Shown here piece by piece: positions 35,146 to 43,887 of a DNA stretch of 64,000 nt (position 1 is the stretch's first letter; every line of letters begins with the position of its first letter). Below the pieces are notes generated by a model. The model saw only the letters and a program-made list of their open reading frames with translations, searched no databases and was not told the origin of the DNA. This DNA is from Bacillota bacterium (GTDB lineage: Bacteria; Bacillota; Clostridia; Oscillospirales; Ruminococcaceae): positions 4,866-68,865 of the forward strand of contig JAEZVA010000045.1 in assembly GCA_023443315.1 (NCBI GenBank). Reading direction: 5' to 3'. The translations under genes were made by a program, and so were the position numbers.

Positions 35146-37239
35146 TTAAGCGTAAAACAACAGATCGCCGTAGGTCGGGAACGGCCAGTACTTCTTGGCG
35201 GTGATGCTCTCGAGCTCGTCGGCAACCGCGCGCAACTCGCTCATTGCGGTAATAACCTCGCTCTTGCAGTAGCCCGACAGCTCAAAGACGGTCTCCTCGT
35301 GGTTCTTCATCTCAAGCAGCACGGCGTCGAGCGCCTCAATCTTGTTGTACAGGCTGCTTGCAAGACCCGAAAGCTTGGTTACCAGCTTCTCTTCCATCTC
35401 GCAGCTAATGGCGGAGCTAAGACCCTTCTTGGCAACGGCTGCGGTGCTGATCTCGTCGATGTAGCTAATCACCGCGGGCAGGATATCCTTCTTGGCGATA
35501 TCGAGTGTAGCCAGTGCCTCGATGTTGATGGTCTTGCAGTACGCCTCTAGGTTAATCTCGCAGCGGGAGTGCATCTCGGCCTCGGTGAATACGCCGTGCG
35601 AGGTAAACAGCTTAACGCTCTTTTCGGTGATGAAGTAGGGCATCGCCTCGGGGGTGGTCTTTAGGTTAAGTAGCCCTCTCTTCTCGGCCTCCACAACCCA
35701 ATCCTCAGAGTAGTTGTTGCCGTTGAAGATGATGCGTCTGTGCTTTTTCAGGGTCTCCTTCACCAGTGCGTTTAACGCCGCGTTAAAGTCGGTCGCTGTT
35801 TCCAGTACATCGGCAAACTGCTTGAGTGCCTCGGCAACCACGGTGTTGAGCACCACGTTGGGTCCCGAGATAGACAGCGAAGAGCCCAAAGAGCGGAACT
35901 CGAACTTGTTGCCGGTAAACGCAAAGGGCGAGGTACGGTTGCGGTCGGTGTTGTCTTTCGGGATACTGGGCAGTACGCTTACGCCAATACGCATCTGCTC
36001 CTGTGCCTTTTGGTCGTAGGCGGTGCCGTCCACAATCGCGTCTAGAATAGCGGCAAGCTCGGTGCCCACAAACGCGGAGATGATAGCGGGGGGTGCTTCG
36101 TTTGCGCCCAAACGATGGTCGTTTCCGGCGCTCGCGACCGCCAGTCTCAGCAGCTCCTGATACTCATCAACCGCCTTAAGCACTGCGGTGAGGAACAGGA
36201 TAAACTGCGCGTTGTCCTTGGGCGAATCGCCCGGCTCAAGCAGGTTCATGCCGGTATCGGTGGAGATGGACCAGTTGTTGTGCTTGCCCGAGCCGTTTAC
36301 GCCGGCAAAGGGCTTTTCGTGCAGCAGACAAACCAGACCGTGGCGAAGGGCAACCTTCTTCATCATCTCCATAGTAAGCTGGTTGTGATCGGTGGCGAGG
36401 TTGGTTGTTGTGAAGATGGGTGCCAGCTCATGCTGTGCGGGGGCAACCTCGTTGTGCTTTGTTTTTGCAAGCACGCCCAGCTTCCAAAGCTCCTCGTCAA
36501 GCTCCTTCATAAACGCCGCAACGCGGGGACGGATGGCGCCGAAGTAATGGTCTTCAAGCTCCTGACCCTTAGGCGGCTTTGCACCAAACAGGGTTCTGCC
36601 GGTGTAGATTAAATCTTTGCGCTTCTCGTACATCCCTTGGTCGATTAGGAAGTACTCCTGCTCGGGGCCTACGGTGGTGTTTACGTGGCTTACCTCGGTG
36701 CGTCCAAACAGCTTCAGCACGCGCAGCGCCTGCTTGTTAATGGCCTCCATCGAGCGCAACAGCGGGGTTTTCTTATCCAGCGCCTCTCCGCCGTAGGAGC
36801 AGAACGCGGTGGGTATGCACAGTGTGCCGTCCTTGATAAACGCGTAGGAGGTGGGGTCCCATGCGGTGTAGCCGCGTGCCTCAAAGGTGGCGCGCAGTCC
36901 GCCGGAGGGGAAGCTCGATGCATCCGGCTCGCCCTTAATCAGCTCCTTGCCCGAGAACTCCATAATCACCTTGCCGTCGCCCGAGGGGGAGATAAAGCTG
37001 TCGTGCTTTTCGGCGGTGATGCCTGTCATAGGCTGGAACCAGTGGGTAAAGTGGGTGACGCCCTTTTCCAGTGCCCAGTCCTTCATTGCGGTTGCGACTA
37101 CGTTAGCAACACATAAATCCAGCGGCTCATCCTTTTTAATAGCGGAGAGCAACGCCTTATACGTGTCCTTGGGGAGCCTTTCCCGCATTACCTTGTCGCC
37201 GAACACCATGCTGCCAAACAGTTCTGGTACCTTGCTCAT
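35146..37239 (-). CDS. glnN: Glutamine synthetase type III
   Basis: The 697-residue protein has the length and motifs of GSIII: TVGPEQEYFLID, GVNGSGKHNNWSIST near the active site, and NRTSPFAFTGNKFEFR for substrate and metal binding. It makes glutamine from glutamate, ammonia and ATP, forming dodecamers unlike those of type I. It is followed by the amt-P-II gene in the same direction and preceded by a promoter with a terminator-containing leader, so regulation by antitermination is likely. Confidence 0.96.
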   Translation of the reverse strand: MSKVPELFGSMVFGDKVMRERLPKDTYKALLSAIKKDEPLDLCVANVVATAMKDWALEKGVTHFTHWFQPMTGITAEKHDSFISPSGDGKVIMEFSGKELIKGEPDASSFPSGGLRATFEARGYTAWDPTSYAFIKDGTLCIPTAFCSYGGEALDKKTPLLRSMEAINKQALRVLKLFGRTEVSHVNTTVGPEQEYFLIDQGMYEKRKDLIYTGRTLFGAKPPKGQELEDHYFGAIRPRVAAFMKELDEELWKLGVLAKTKHNEVAPAQHELAPIFTTTNLATDHNQLTMEMMKKVALRHGLVCLLHEKPFAGVNGSGKHNNWSISTDTGMNLLEPGDSPKDNAQFILFLTAVLKAVDEYQELLRLAVASAGNDHRLGANEAPPAIISAFVGTELAAILDAIVDGTAYDQKAQEQMRIGVSVLPSIPKDNTDRNRTSPFAFTGNKFEFRSLGSSLSISGPNVVLNTVVAEALKQFADVLETATDFNAALNALVKETLKKHRRIIFNGNNYSEDWVVEAEKRGLLNLKTTPEAMPYFITEKSVKLFTSHGVFTEAEMHSRCEINLEAYCKTINIEALATLDIAKKDILPAVISYIDEISTAAVAKKGLSSAISCEMEEKLVTKLSGLASSLYNKIEALDAVLLEMKNHEETVFELSGYCKSEVITAMSELRAVADELESITAKKYWPFPTYGDLLFYA

Positions 37240-37313
37240 ACGATAAATCCCTCACATTCACAATAATCTGAACTTTTGTTTTATCGGTTCTATCCCTGAA
37301 CGAAAAAAACAAC

Positions 37314-37394
37314 AAAAAAGGCACTGCGGGCTAAACCCACAGCGCCTTCGCTGCTTGATACGATTAGTATATACCAGCGTCAAAAATTTGTCAA
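37314..37394 (-). promoter_or_regulatory. Type III glutamine synthetase promoter and attenuator leader
   Basis: On the minus strand TTGACA (37394-37389) and TATACT (37371-37366) are 17 bases apart. About 10 bases after the expected start, CAGC and GCTG close a hexaloop GAAGGC (37353-37340). This small hairpin shares its AAGGCGCTG with the 5' arm of a 13-bp terminator stem ending at 37319 and followed by a U tract. The two structures exclude each other, as in ANTAR-controlled leaders, though the loop starts with G rather than A. Confidence 0.65.
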
Positions 37395-37542
37395 CAGGTT
37401 TTTTAAAAAAAGTTTTTGCATGGTTTGCAGGACACTCTCGCGCATCCTGCATATTATATACAACAAGCTACACAGATGTTGGCTTGTTTTAAGGTAACTA
37501 TATAATATATGCAATAGCCAAATATTTTTCTTTCAAAAATGG

Positions 37543-37647
37543 TTGACATTTCTTCGTGTATCAGTATAATAAAGTCAATGAACAAAGGTGTTCGCATATA
37601 GGTGCAGGATATTCCTGTGCCTATTTGCGACCACCTTTGTTTTTTTC
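37543..37647 (+). promoter_or_regulatory. Glutamate synthase operon promoter and attenuator leader
   Basis: TTGACA (37543-37548) and TATAAT (37565-37570) are 16 bases apart. GAAC and GTTC then close the hexaloop AAAGGT (37580-37593; A at position 1, G at 4). The same bases form the 5' arm of a terminator whose 3' arm CACCTTTGT (37632-37640) is followed by T7. A second hairpin with the GCAGG/CCTGT stem (37603-37619) lies in between. The remaining stretch up to 37788 shows nothing else. Confidence 0.7.
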
Positions 37648-37788
37648 ATCTACCCCATATTGGTATAGGGCATACAGGGATAATCGCATTGCACCTTACC
37701 CTTATCATCAGCCAACGGGATGATTTCGATGCACCGGCAGCAGGGAAAGCGCTTTATAATGTATGTTGGAGAAAAGAGAGAGTACTAG

Positions 37789-38889
37789 ATGCAAAGACTA
37801 CCACTCGAAGGCGAGGTTCGCATCCCGTCGGGGTGTGCAATCTCGGGTATGATTTCAAAAAGCGGCAAGCGTCGTAACGGCAGCGACATCATTCGCTCCA
37901 TAGCGACAATGCACGACCGTTCCAACGGACTGGGCGGCGGTTTTGCGGCATACGGCATCTACCCGCAGTACAGGGAGCTGTATGCGTTCCACCTATTTTA
38001 CCAAACCCCCAAAGCCAAGGAGGAGTGCGAGCAGTATATGCTAGCGCACTTCGAGGTTGCGCAGGCGGAGGAGATACCCACGCGCAAGCACCCGAACATC
38101 ACCGCAAAGCCGGATATCATGCGCTACTTTTTATCGCCAAAGCCACTCGCGCTTGCGGCAAGCCAGCTGGACGAAAAGGAATACACCGCCCGCGTTGTCA
38201 TACATATTAATACGGTGATAGACGGCGCGTTTGTATTCTCGAGCGGCAAGAACATGGGCGTGTTCAAGGCAGTCGGCTTCCCCGAGGACGTGGGCGAATT
38301 TTACTGCTTAGAGCAGTACGAGGCGTATTCGTGGACAGCGCACGGTCGTTACCCCACAAACACCCCAGGCTGGTGGGGCGGTGCGCACCCGTTTGCCCTG
38401 CTCGACTTCACCATCGTACACAACGGCGAGATCTCGTCCTACGACGCAAACCGCCGCACCATAGAGATGTACGGCTACAAGTGCGACCTACTCACCGACA
38501 CCGAGGCGATTACCTACATCTTCGACTACCTTGTGCGCAAGCTGGGGCTTACCTTAGAAGAGGCCGCAAGCGTCGTCGCCGCCCCATTCTGGAGCGAGAT
38601 TGACCGCATGCCCACCGAGGAAAAGGCACGCCTCACCTACCTACGCAACGCGTTTTCGAGCCTGCTCATCACAGGACCGTTTTCGATTCTGCTTGGGTTC
38701 GAGGGCGGGCTGATGGCACTAAACGACCGCCTAAAGCTACGCTCCATGGTCGTGGGCGAGGCGGGCGACACCGTGTACATGGCAAGCGAGGAATGCGCAA
38801 TCCGCGCCATTGAACCGAATGTAAGTAGGGTATGGGCGCCCAAGGGCGGCCAGCCCGTAATCGTAACACTGGATGGAGGTGTGCGCTGA
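37789..38889 (+). CDS. Glutamate synthase, class II glutamine amidotransferase subunit
   Basis: The 366-residue protein corresponds to the N-terminal amidotransferase domain of large-subunit glutamate synthase as a stand-alone gene. The likely nucleophile is Cys16 in IPSGCAISG, exposed after removal of the leader, as in related archaeal and clostridial proteins. ARYPTNT-like (HGRYPTNTPGWWGG) and VHNGEISSYDANR segments bind glutamine. It releases ammonia for the FMN subunit encoded next, whose start overlaps its stop (TGATG). Confidence 0.88.
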   Translation: MQRLPLEGEVRIPSGCAISGMISKSGKRRNGSDIIRSIATMHDRSNGLGGGFAAYGIYPQYRELYAFHLFYQTPKAKEECEQYMLAHFEVAQAEEIPTRKHPNITAKPDIMRYFLSPKPLALAASQLDEKEYTARVVIHINTVIDGAFVFSSGKNMGVFKAVGFPEDVGEFYCLEQYEAYSWTAHGRYPTNTPGWWGGAHPFALLDFTIVHNGEISSYDANRRTIEMYGYKCDLLTDTEAITYIFDYLVRKLGLTLEEAASVVAAPFWSEIDRMPTEEKARLTYLRNAFSSLLITGPFSILLGFEGGLMALNDRLKLRSMVVGEAGDTVYMASEECAIRAIEPNVSRVWAPKGGQPVIVTLDGGVR

Positions 38890-40394
38890 TGGCTGTTAAC
38901 TACAATAACCCCGAATACGAGGTAATACGCAACCTAGACCGCTGCATCACCTGCCGCGTGTGTGAACGCCAGTGCGCAAATGAGGTACACAGCTACGACG
39001 AAGAAACCCACCGCATGAAGGCGGACGAGATGCTGTGCGTTAACTGCCACCGCTGCGTGTCGCTGTGCCCCACCCGCGCACTTAAAATAGTAAAGACCGA
39101 CAATACATTTAAAGAGAACGCCAACTGGTCCAACCAAACCATCGCCGAGCTATACCGCCAGGCGGAGACAGGCGGCGTGCTGCTGTCCTCCATGGGAACC
39201 CCCAAGGACTACCCGGTGTACTGGGATAAGATGCTCATCAACGCCTCGCAGGTAACAAACCCCTCCATCGACCCGCTGCGCGAGCCGATGGAAACGCGGG
39301 TGTATTTGGGCAAAAAGCCGGGCAAGATCGCCCGTGACGAGAACGGCAACATCGAAAACAACCTAACCCCGCAGCTGGAGCTTGCCACCCCCGTGATGTT
39401 CTCGGCGATGAGCTACGGCTCTATTAGCTACAACGCGCACGAAAGCCTAGCCCGCGCTGCCGAGGAGCTTGGCATTATGTACAACACCGGCGAGGGCGGA
39501 CTGCACAAGGACTTTTACCGCTACGGCCAAAACACCATCGTGCAGGTGGCATCGGGACGCTTCGGGGTCTATAAGGATTATTTGGAGGCGGGCGCCGCCA
39601 TCGAGATTAAGATGGGACAGGGCGCAAAGCCCGGCATCGGCGGGCATCTGCCCGGCACCAAGATCGTCGGCGATATCTCGCAGACCCGTATGATCCCCGA
39701 GGGCTCGGACGCCATCAGCCCCGCGCCCCATCACGACATCTACTCGATTGAGGACCTGCGTCAGCTGGTCTACTCGCTCAAAGAAGCAACCGCGCACAAA
39801 AAGCCGGTTATCGTAAAGATTGCCGCGGTGCACAACGTCGCCGCCATCGCAAGCGGCATCGCCCGAAGCGGCGCGGACATCCTCGTTATCGACGGCTTCC
39901 GCGGCGGCACGGGCGCAGCACCCACCCGCATCCGCGACAACGTGGGTATCCCCATCGAGCTTGCGCTTGCCAGTGTGGATGAGCGCCTGCGTCAGGAGGG
40001 CATTCGCGACGATATCTCGGTGGTGGTGGGCGGCTCTATCCGCTCAAGCGCCGACATCGTCAAGGCGGTGGCACTCGGCGCGGACGCGGTGTATGTCGCA
40101 ACCGGCGCATTGCTTGCCCTAGGCTGCCATCTGTGCCGCAGCTGCCAAACGGGTAAATGCAACTGGGGTATTGCCACCCAACGCCCCGAGCTGGTGCGCC
40201 GCCTAAACCCCGATCTTGGCTACAAACGCCTTGTCAACCTCATCACCGCGTGGGACCACGAGATTAAAGAGATGATGGGCGGCATGGGTATTAACTCGCT
40301 CGAATCCCTAAGAGGCAACCGCCTGATGCTACGCGGCGTGGGGCTAAACGCCAAGGAGCTTGAGATTTTAGGCATCAAGCACGCCGGAGAATAG
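38889..40394 (+). CDS. gltB: Glutamate synthase, FMN/Fe-S central subunit
   Basis: The 501-residue protein has an N-terminal ferredoxin module with two Cys motifs (CITCRVCERQC and CVNCHRCVSLCP), then an FMN-binding barrel with TGEGGLHKDFYRYG, GAKPGIGGHLPG and DGFRGGTGAAPTRIRDN. The CHLCRSCQTGKCNWG motif is for a 3Fe-4S-type cluster. It converts 2-oxoglutarate and ammonia to glutamate. This is the archaeal-type arrangement, lacking the amidotransferase and GXGXG domains, which are encoded separately in the same operon. ATG at 38889 has GGAGGTG upstream. Confidence 0.93.
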   Translation: MAVNYNNPEYEVIRNLDRCITCRVCERQCANEVHSYDEETHRMKADEMLCVNCHRCVSLCPTRALKIVKTDNTFKENANWSNQTIAELYRQAETGGVLLSSMGTPKDYPVYWDKMLINASQVTNPSIDPLREPMETRVYLGKKPGKIARDENGNIENNLTPQLELATPVMFSAMSYGSISYNAHESLARAAEELGIMYNTGEGGLHKDFYRYGQNTIVQVASGRFGVYKDYLEAGAAIEIKMGQGAKPGIGGHLPGTKIVGDISQTRMIPEGSDAISPAPHHDIYSIEDLRQLVYSLKEATAHKKPVIVKIAAVHNVAAIASGIARSGADILVIDGFRGGTGAAPTRIRDNVGIPIELALASVDERLRQEGIRDDISVVVGGSIRSSADIVKAVALGADAVYVATGALLALGCHLCRSCQTGKCNWGIATQRPELVRRLNPDLGYKRLVNLITAWDHEIKEMMGGMGINSLESLRGNRLMLRGVGLNAKELEILGIKHAGE

Positions 40395-40951
40395 CGAAGC
40401 GAAGCTTCGCATTAGGAGAACCTTCGGTTCTCGGCATCTTCTGTACCAACCGTATTGGGAAACCTTCGGTTCTCGGCACAATCAAAACCTACCGTAGGGG
40501 CGAATCACCAACCCACGATTCTCAGCACAATATCAATCCAAACCGTAGGGAGCGACGCCCTCGTCGCTCCCTCCCTGACCAATCATAATAGGCATGTAAA
40601 TTGATTTATGCGGTGACAACGGAACGGTCAAGACCGTTCCCTACAATTCGCCACATTGATGATTGGTATTATGAACGCCTACGGTTCTCGGCACGAAATC
40701 AATCAAATCGTAGGGGCGAATCGCCAACCGTTGGTTGCCATTATCGGTCGTCCGCAGGGGATGCTGTCAGAAACGGACGCGCAATGCGCGCCCCTACGGT
40801 GCAAAACGGAACGCCAAGGACGCATCGCCAACCGTTGGTTGGCATTGGGAAAACCTTCGGTTTTCCACGTATGACTGAATCTATGCGTATAAAAACCCTC
40901 CGGCCTTGTGCCGCCATTCCCCCAACCAGCCAAGAAAGGGAAGGAACAACT
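40395..40951. repeat. Cluster of REP-like palindromes inside the glutamate synthase operon
   Basis: This 557-base gap holds no gene. It contains several short palindromes: GAGAACC/GGTTCTC at 40416-40432, the GAGCGACG family at 40545-40570, an AACGGTC/GACCGTT element at 40621-40643, a GTAGGGGCGA element at 40709-40735, and a CGCGCAATGCGCG element at 40773-40798. Most carry a GTAGGG or CCCTAC tail. They resemble bacterial REP/REPIN sequences mobilised by RAYT transposases. Confidence 0.75.
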
Positions 40952-41383
40952 ATGAAGCGAATCTATGTCAACGAAAAGTGGTGCTTAGGCTGCCACCTTT
41001 GCGAATACTACTGCGCCTACGCAAACCAGACCGAGCAGGACATGGTCAAGGCGCTCAAGGACATCACCATCAACCCCCGCATCCAAATCGAGGAGCGCGG
41101 CGGCATCTCGTTTGCCGTGTCCTGCCGCCACTGCGAGGAACCGCTGTGCGTTAAGGGCTGCATCACCGGCGCACTGACGGTGGAAAACGGCGTGATAGCC
41201 ATCGATTCCAACCGCTGCGTGGGCTGCTACACCTGCATCCTGTCCTGCCCCTACGGCGCGGTTATGCCGTCGGATACGGGTGCGGTGCAAAAGTGCGAGC
41301 TGTGCACCAAAAACGCGTTTGGCGAGCCCGCCTGCGTACAGGGTTGCCCAAATAACGCAATCGTGTTTGAGGAAAGGAGCTAG
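40952..41383 (+). CDS. Four-cluster ferredoxin subunit of glutamate synthase
   Basis: The 143-residue protein has four cysteine clusters typical of the HycB/DmsB-type ferredoxins: CLGCHLCEYYC, CRHCEEPLCVKGC, CVGCYTCILSC and CELCTKNAFGEPACVQGC. It probably shuttles electrons from the FAD reductase encoded 6 bases downstream to the FMN/Fe-S synthase subunit. The ATG at 40952 is chosen for AAGGAA upstream; the open frame extends left through REP sequence with no conserved content. Confidence 0.88.
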   Translation: MKRIYVNEKWCLGCHLCEYYCAYANQTEQDMVKALKDITINPRIQIEERGGISFAVSCRHCEEPLCVKGCITGALTVENGVIAIDSNRCVGCYTCILSCPYGAVMPSDTGAVQKCELCTKNAFGEPACVQGCPNNAIVFEERS

Positions 41384-41389
41384 GCTGCA

Positions 41390-42625
41390 ATGAATTATGT
41401 GATTATCGGCAACTCTGCCGCCGCAGTAGGCTGTGTAGAGGGTATCCGTCAGGTGGATAAAACGGGCTCGATTACCATCCTCTCAGACGAGCCGCACCAC
41501 ACCTATTCCCGCCCGCTTATCTCGTACCTCATCTACGGCAAAACGGACGAAGACCGCATGAAATACCGCCCCGACGACTTTTACACCAAAAACGGCTGCA
41601 CCGCCCTGCTCGGGGTAACCGCCACGAAGATAGACAAAGACAACAAGCAGGTTGTTCTCGATGACGGCAAGACGGTGCCATACGATAAGCTGCTTGTCGC
41701 CACCGGCTCCAAGCCGTTTGTGCCCCCCATGCAGGGCCTGGATAAGGTGAAAAGCGCGTTTACCTTTATGACGCTCGACAGCGCAAAGGCGCTCGACGCG
41801 GCGCTTACCCCCGAAAGCCGTGTACTGATTGTGGGCGCGGGTCTCATCGGGCTGAAATGCGCCGAGGGCATTGCCAAAAAGGTTTCGTCCATCACGGTGG
41901 TGGACCTTGCGCCCCGCATCCTGCCGAGTATTCTGGATGAGGAAGGCTCCGCCATGATGCAGCGACACATCGAGAGCAAGGGCGTAACGTTTATTCTGGG
42001 CGACAGCGTAAAGGAGTTTACCGAGACCTCCGCCACCCTGAACGGCGGCGGAACGGTGGAGTTTGACGTCGCGGTGCTGTGCGTGGGCGTACGCCCCAAC
42101 GTCGAGCTGGTTAAGGACGCGGGCGGAACGGTGGGGCGCGGCATTGCCACCGACGAGTTCTGCCGCACCGACATCCCCGACGTATACGCGGCGGGCGACT
42201 GCTCCGAGAGCGTAGACATCGCCGACGGCGCGTGCAAGGTGCTTGCGCTGCTGCCCAACGCCTACATGCAGGGCGAAACGGCGGGGCTTCATATGGCGGG
42301 CACCGAAAAGCCGTACAACAAGGCGCTTGCCATGAACGCCATCGGCTTCTTCGGGCTGCACATCATCACTGCCGGCTGCTATCAGGGCGAGGAGTTTGTG
42401 AAGCGTGGCAAAGACGGTATAACCTATAAGAAGCTGGTGTATGCCGACAACCGCCTCAAGGGCTACATCCTCATCGGCGACATCGCGCGGGCGGGCATCT
42501 ACACCGCGCTGATTCGCGAGCAGACCCCGCTGGACACCATCGACTTTGACCTGATTCGCGAACGCCCCCAGCTCATGGCGTTCTCCCATAAAGAGCGTGC
42601 GCAAAAGCTGTCCACCAAGGCGTAG
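41390..42625 (+). CDS. FAD/NAD(P)-dependent oxidoreductase of the glutamate synthase operon
   Basis: The 411-residue protein has two dinucleotide-binding motifs, VIIGNSAAAVGCVEGIR for FAD at the N-terminus and LIVGAGLIGLKCAEGIA for NAD(P)H near 145, and the late FAD motif VYAAGDCSE. It belongs to the nitrite reductase/rubredoxin reductase-like class III pyridine nucleotide oxidoreductases. Here it most likely feeds NAD(P)H electrons through the ferredoxin to glutamate synthase, in place of the usual GltD. No redox-active CxxC is seen. Confidence 0.85.
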   Translation: MNYVIIGNSAAAVGCVEGIRQVDKTGSITILSDEPHHTYSRPLISYLIYGKTDEDRMKYRPDDFYTKNGCTALLGVTATKIDKDNKQVVLDDGKTVPYDKLLVATGSKPFVPPMQGLDKVKSAFTFMTLDSAKALDAALTPESRVLIVGAGLIGLKCAEGIAKKVSSITVVDLAPRILPSILDEEGSAMMQRHIESKGVTFILGDSVKEFTETSATLNGGGTVEFDVAVLCVGVRPNVELVKDAGGTVGRGIATDEFCRTDIPDVYAAGDCSESVDIADGACKVLALLPNAYMQGETAGLHMAGTEKPYNKALAMNAIGFFGLHIITAGCYQGEEFVKRGKDGITYKKLVYADNRLKGYILIGDIARAGIYTALIREQTPLDTIDFDLIRERPQLMAFSHKERAQKLSTKA

Positions 42626-42735
42626 CATCCCGATTATGTTAACCGAAGAAGTAACCTGATAGAAAATACAAGGCGCCGCTTTTCTGCACAAAACGGAAAG
42701 GGTGAGTGAAGGCGCCGGAGAGGCATGGTACCCCT

Positions 42736-43458
42736 ATGAATATTACAGCGGGCGATATGCACTTTGAACAGCTTAACCGCCAGATTCGCGAAAGCGGCGA
42801 TAAGGATATCGTGATTGAACACTGCTTAGGGCAGCGCTACATCGGCGCGGGTCTGGGCGGCAGAGACATAACCATCAACGGCGTACCCGGCAACGCGCTG
42901 GGCGCGTATCTAGACGGGGCGGTTATTACCGTAAACGGCAACGCGCAGGACGCCACGGGCGACACGATGAACGACGGGCGGATTATCATCCACGGTTCGT
43001 CGGGCGACGCCACCGGCTACGCGATGCGTGGCGGCAAGATCTTTGTACAGGGGGATGCGGGCTACCGCGCCGGCATCCACATGAAGGCGTATATGGAGAA
43101 GCTCCCCGTGCTCGTCATCGGTGGCAAGGCGGGCAGCTTTTTGGGCGAATATCAGGCGGGCGGTCTTATCATCGTGCTCGGTCTAAACTGCGAGCGCACC
43201 GACGATTATTTAAGCTTTTGCGCCACCGGCATGCACGGCGGCAAGATCTATCTGCGCACCGATACCCCACCCGCCAACCTACCCAAGCAGATTGTGGTGA
43301 AAAAGGCGGAGCAGGCGGACATCGACGAGATTGCCCCGCACATCGAGGAGTTCTGCGCCCTGTTTGGCGAGGATAAGGAAAAGGTGCTCGCGGGGGACTT
43401 CCTTGTGCTGACCCCCGACACAAAAAATCCTTACAAACAGCTTTATACTTACAACTAA
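42736..43458 (+). CDS. Glutamate synthase GXGXG-domain subunit
   Basis: The 240-residue protein is a beta-helix of the GXGXG type that forms the C-terminal domain of conventional GltB: GRDITINGVPGNALGAYLDG and DAGYRAGIHMKAYMEKLPVL show the spaced glycine repeats. As a separate subunit it is typical of archaeal-type glutamate synthase. The ATG at 42736 is preferred; a GTG at 42706 is in frame and also follows a purine-rich AAAGGG. It ends the five-gene operon. Confidence 0.85.
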   Translation: MNITAGDMHFEQLNRQIRESGDKDIVIEHCLGQRYIGAGLGGRDITINGVPGNALGAYLDGAVITVNGNAQDATGDTMNDGRIIIHGSSGDATGYAMRGGKIFVQGDAGYRAGIHMKAYMEKLPVLVIGGKAGSFLGEYQAGGLIIVLGLNCERTDDYLSFCATGMHGGKIYLRTDTPPANLPKQIVVKKAEQADIDEIAPHIEEFCALFGEDKEKVLAGDFLVLTPDTKNPYKQLYTYN

Positions 43459-43576
43459 ATGTTGTATAATAATAACAATGTGCTGTAACGGCAGGCATTC
43501 CTGTGTTTATTAAAAATGGGCAAAGGCGCTCTTCACATGAATTTAAGGGTGCAGGCTTGCCTTGCGCCCTTTTTTC
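43442..43576 (+). ncRNA. Orphan hexaloop leader/short RNA after the glutamate synthase operon
   Basis: A TATAAT (43465-43470) with a weak TTTATA -35 is followed by a GCAGG/CCTGT hairpin (43492-43505), then GGGC and GCTC closing the hexaloop AAAGGC (43518-43531; A at 1, G at 4), then a terminator with AAGGGTGCAGG/CCTTGCGCCCTT arms and T6 (43545-43576). The predicted RNA is about 100 nt and no gene starts just after it. It resembles the glutamate synthase leader, including a shared ATTCCTGTG block. It could be a decoy RNA or a leader cut off from glnA at 44593. Confidence 0.55.
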
Positions 43577-43696
43577 GGGATTTTTTGCGGATTTACCGCA
43601 TAATCAACAATTTCTAACATCTCGGACACACACCCCCATCCATTTGCATCATAAAAACCTACTTAACCCCGGTTCTCCGCACAGCTCAAAAAGACC

Positions 43697-43729
43697 GTAG
43701 GGGCGATTATCAATCGCCCGCGGTTACCG
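43697..43729. repeat. REP-like element, GGGCGATT family
   Basis: CCGTAGGGGCGATTATCAAT leads into the palindromic arm ATCGCCCG. The identical element occurs at 44466-44498, and a one-mismatch inverted copy lies inside the RAYT gene between them. The rest of 43577-43887 shows no gene. Confidence 0.8.
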
Positions 43730-43887
43730 GCAAATTAAACGTTACAAATTTCAACACCATCCGCATGGCGCATCTCCAACCTACAGTTGGCATTTTAATC
43801 ACCTGCAACGTTACCCAATTACGGTTATCCTTTCCTGCAATTTAACTCATCCAAGCAATTCATTTCTTGTAACAGTGAGGTTGCGAT

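Noticed and set aside
37543..37647. Glutamine riboswitch upstream of glutamate synthase
   Set aside because: The conserved bases of the glnA-type glutamine riboswitch are not found; a terminator overlapping a hexaloop hairpin explains the sequence better.
40395..40951. CRISPR array
   Set aside because: The repeats are short palindromes of several families at irregular spacing, with no constant repeat-spacer pattern and no cas genes.
40601..40951. N-terminal extension of the ferredoxin gene
   Set aside because: The extension is translated REP sequence; the ATG at 40952 has a proper ribosome site and begins the conserved cysteine clusters.
41483..42691. 402-codon minus-strand open frame opposite the FAD oxidoreductase
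   Set aside because: Its His/Arg/Val-rich product matches no fold I know, while the plus-strand protein has two clear dinucleotide-binding motifs and fits the operon.
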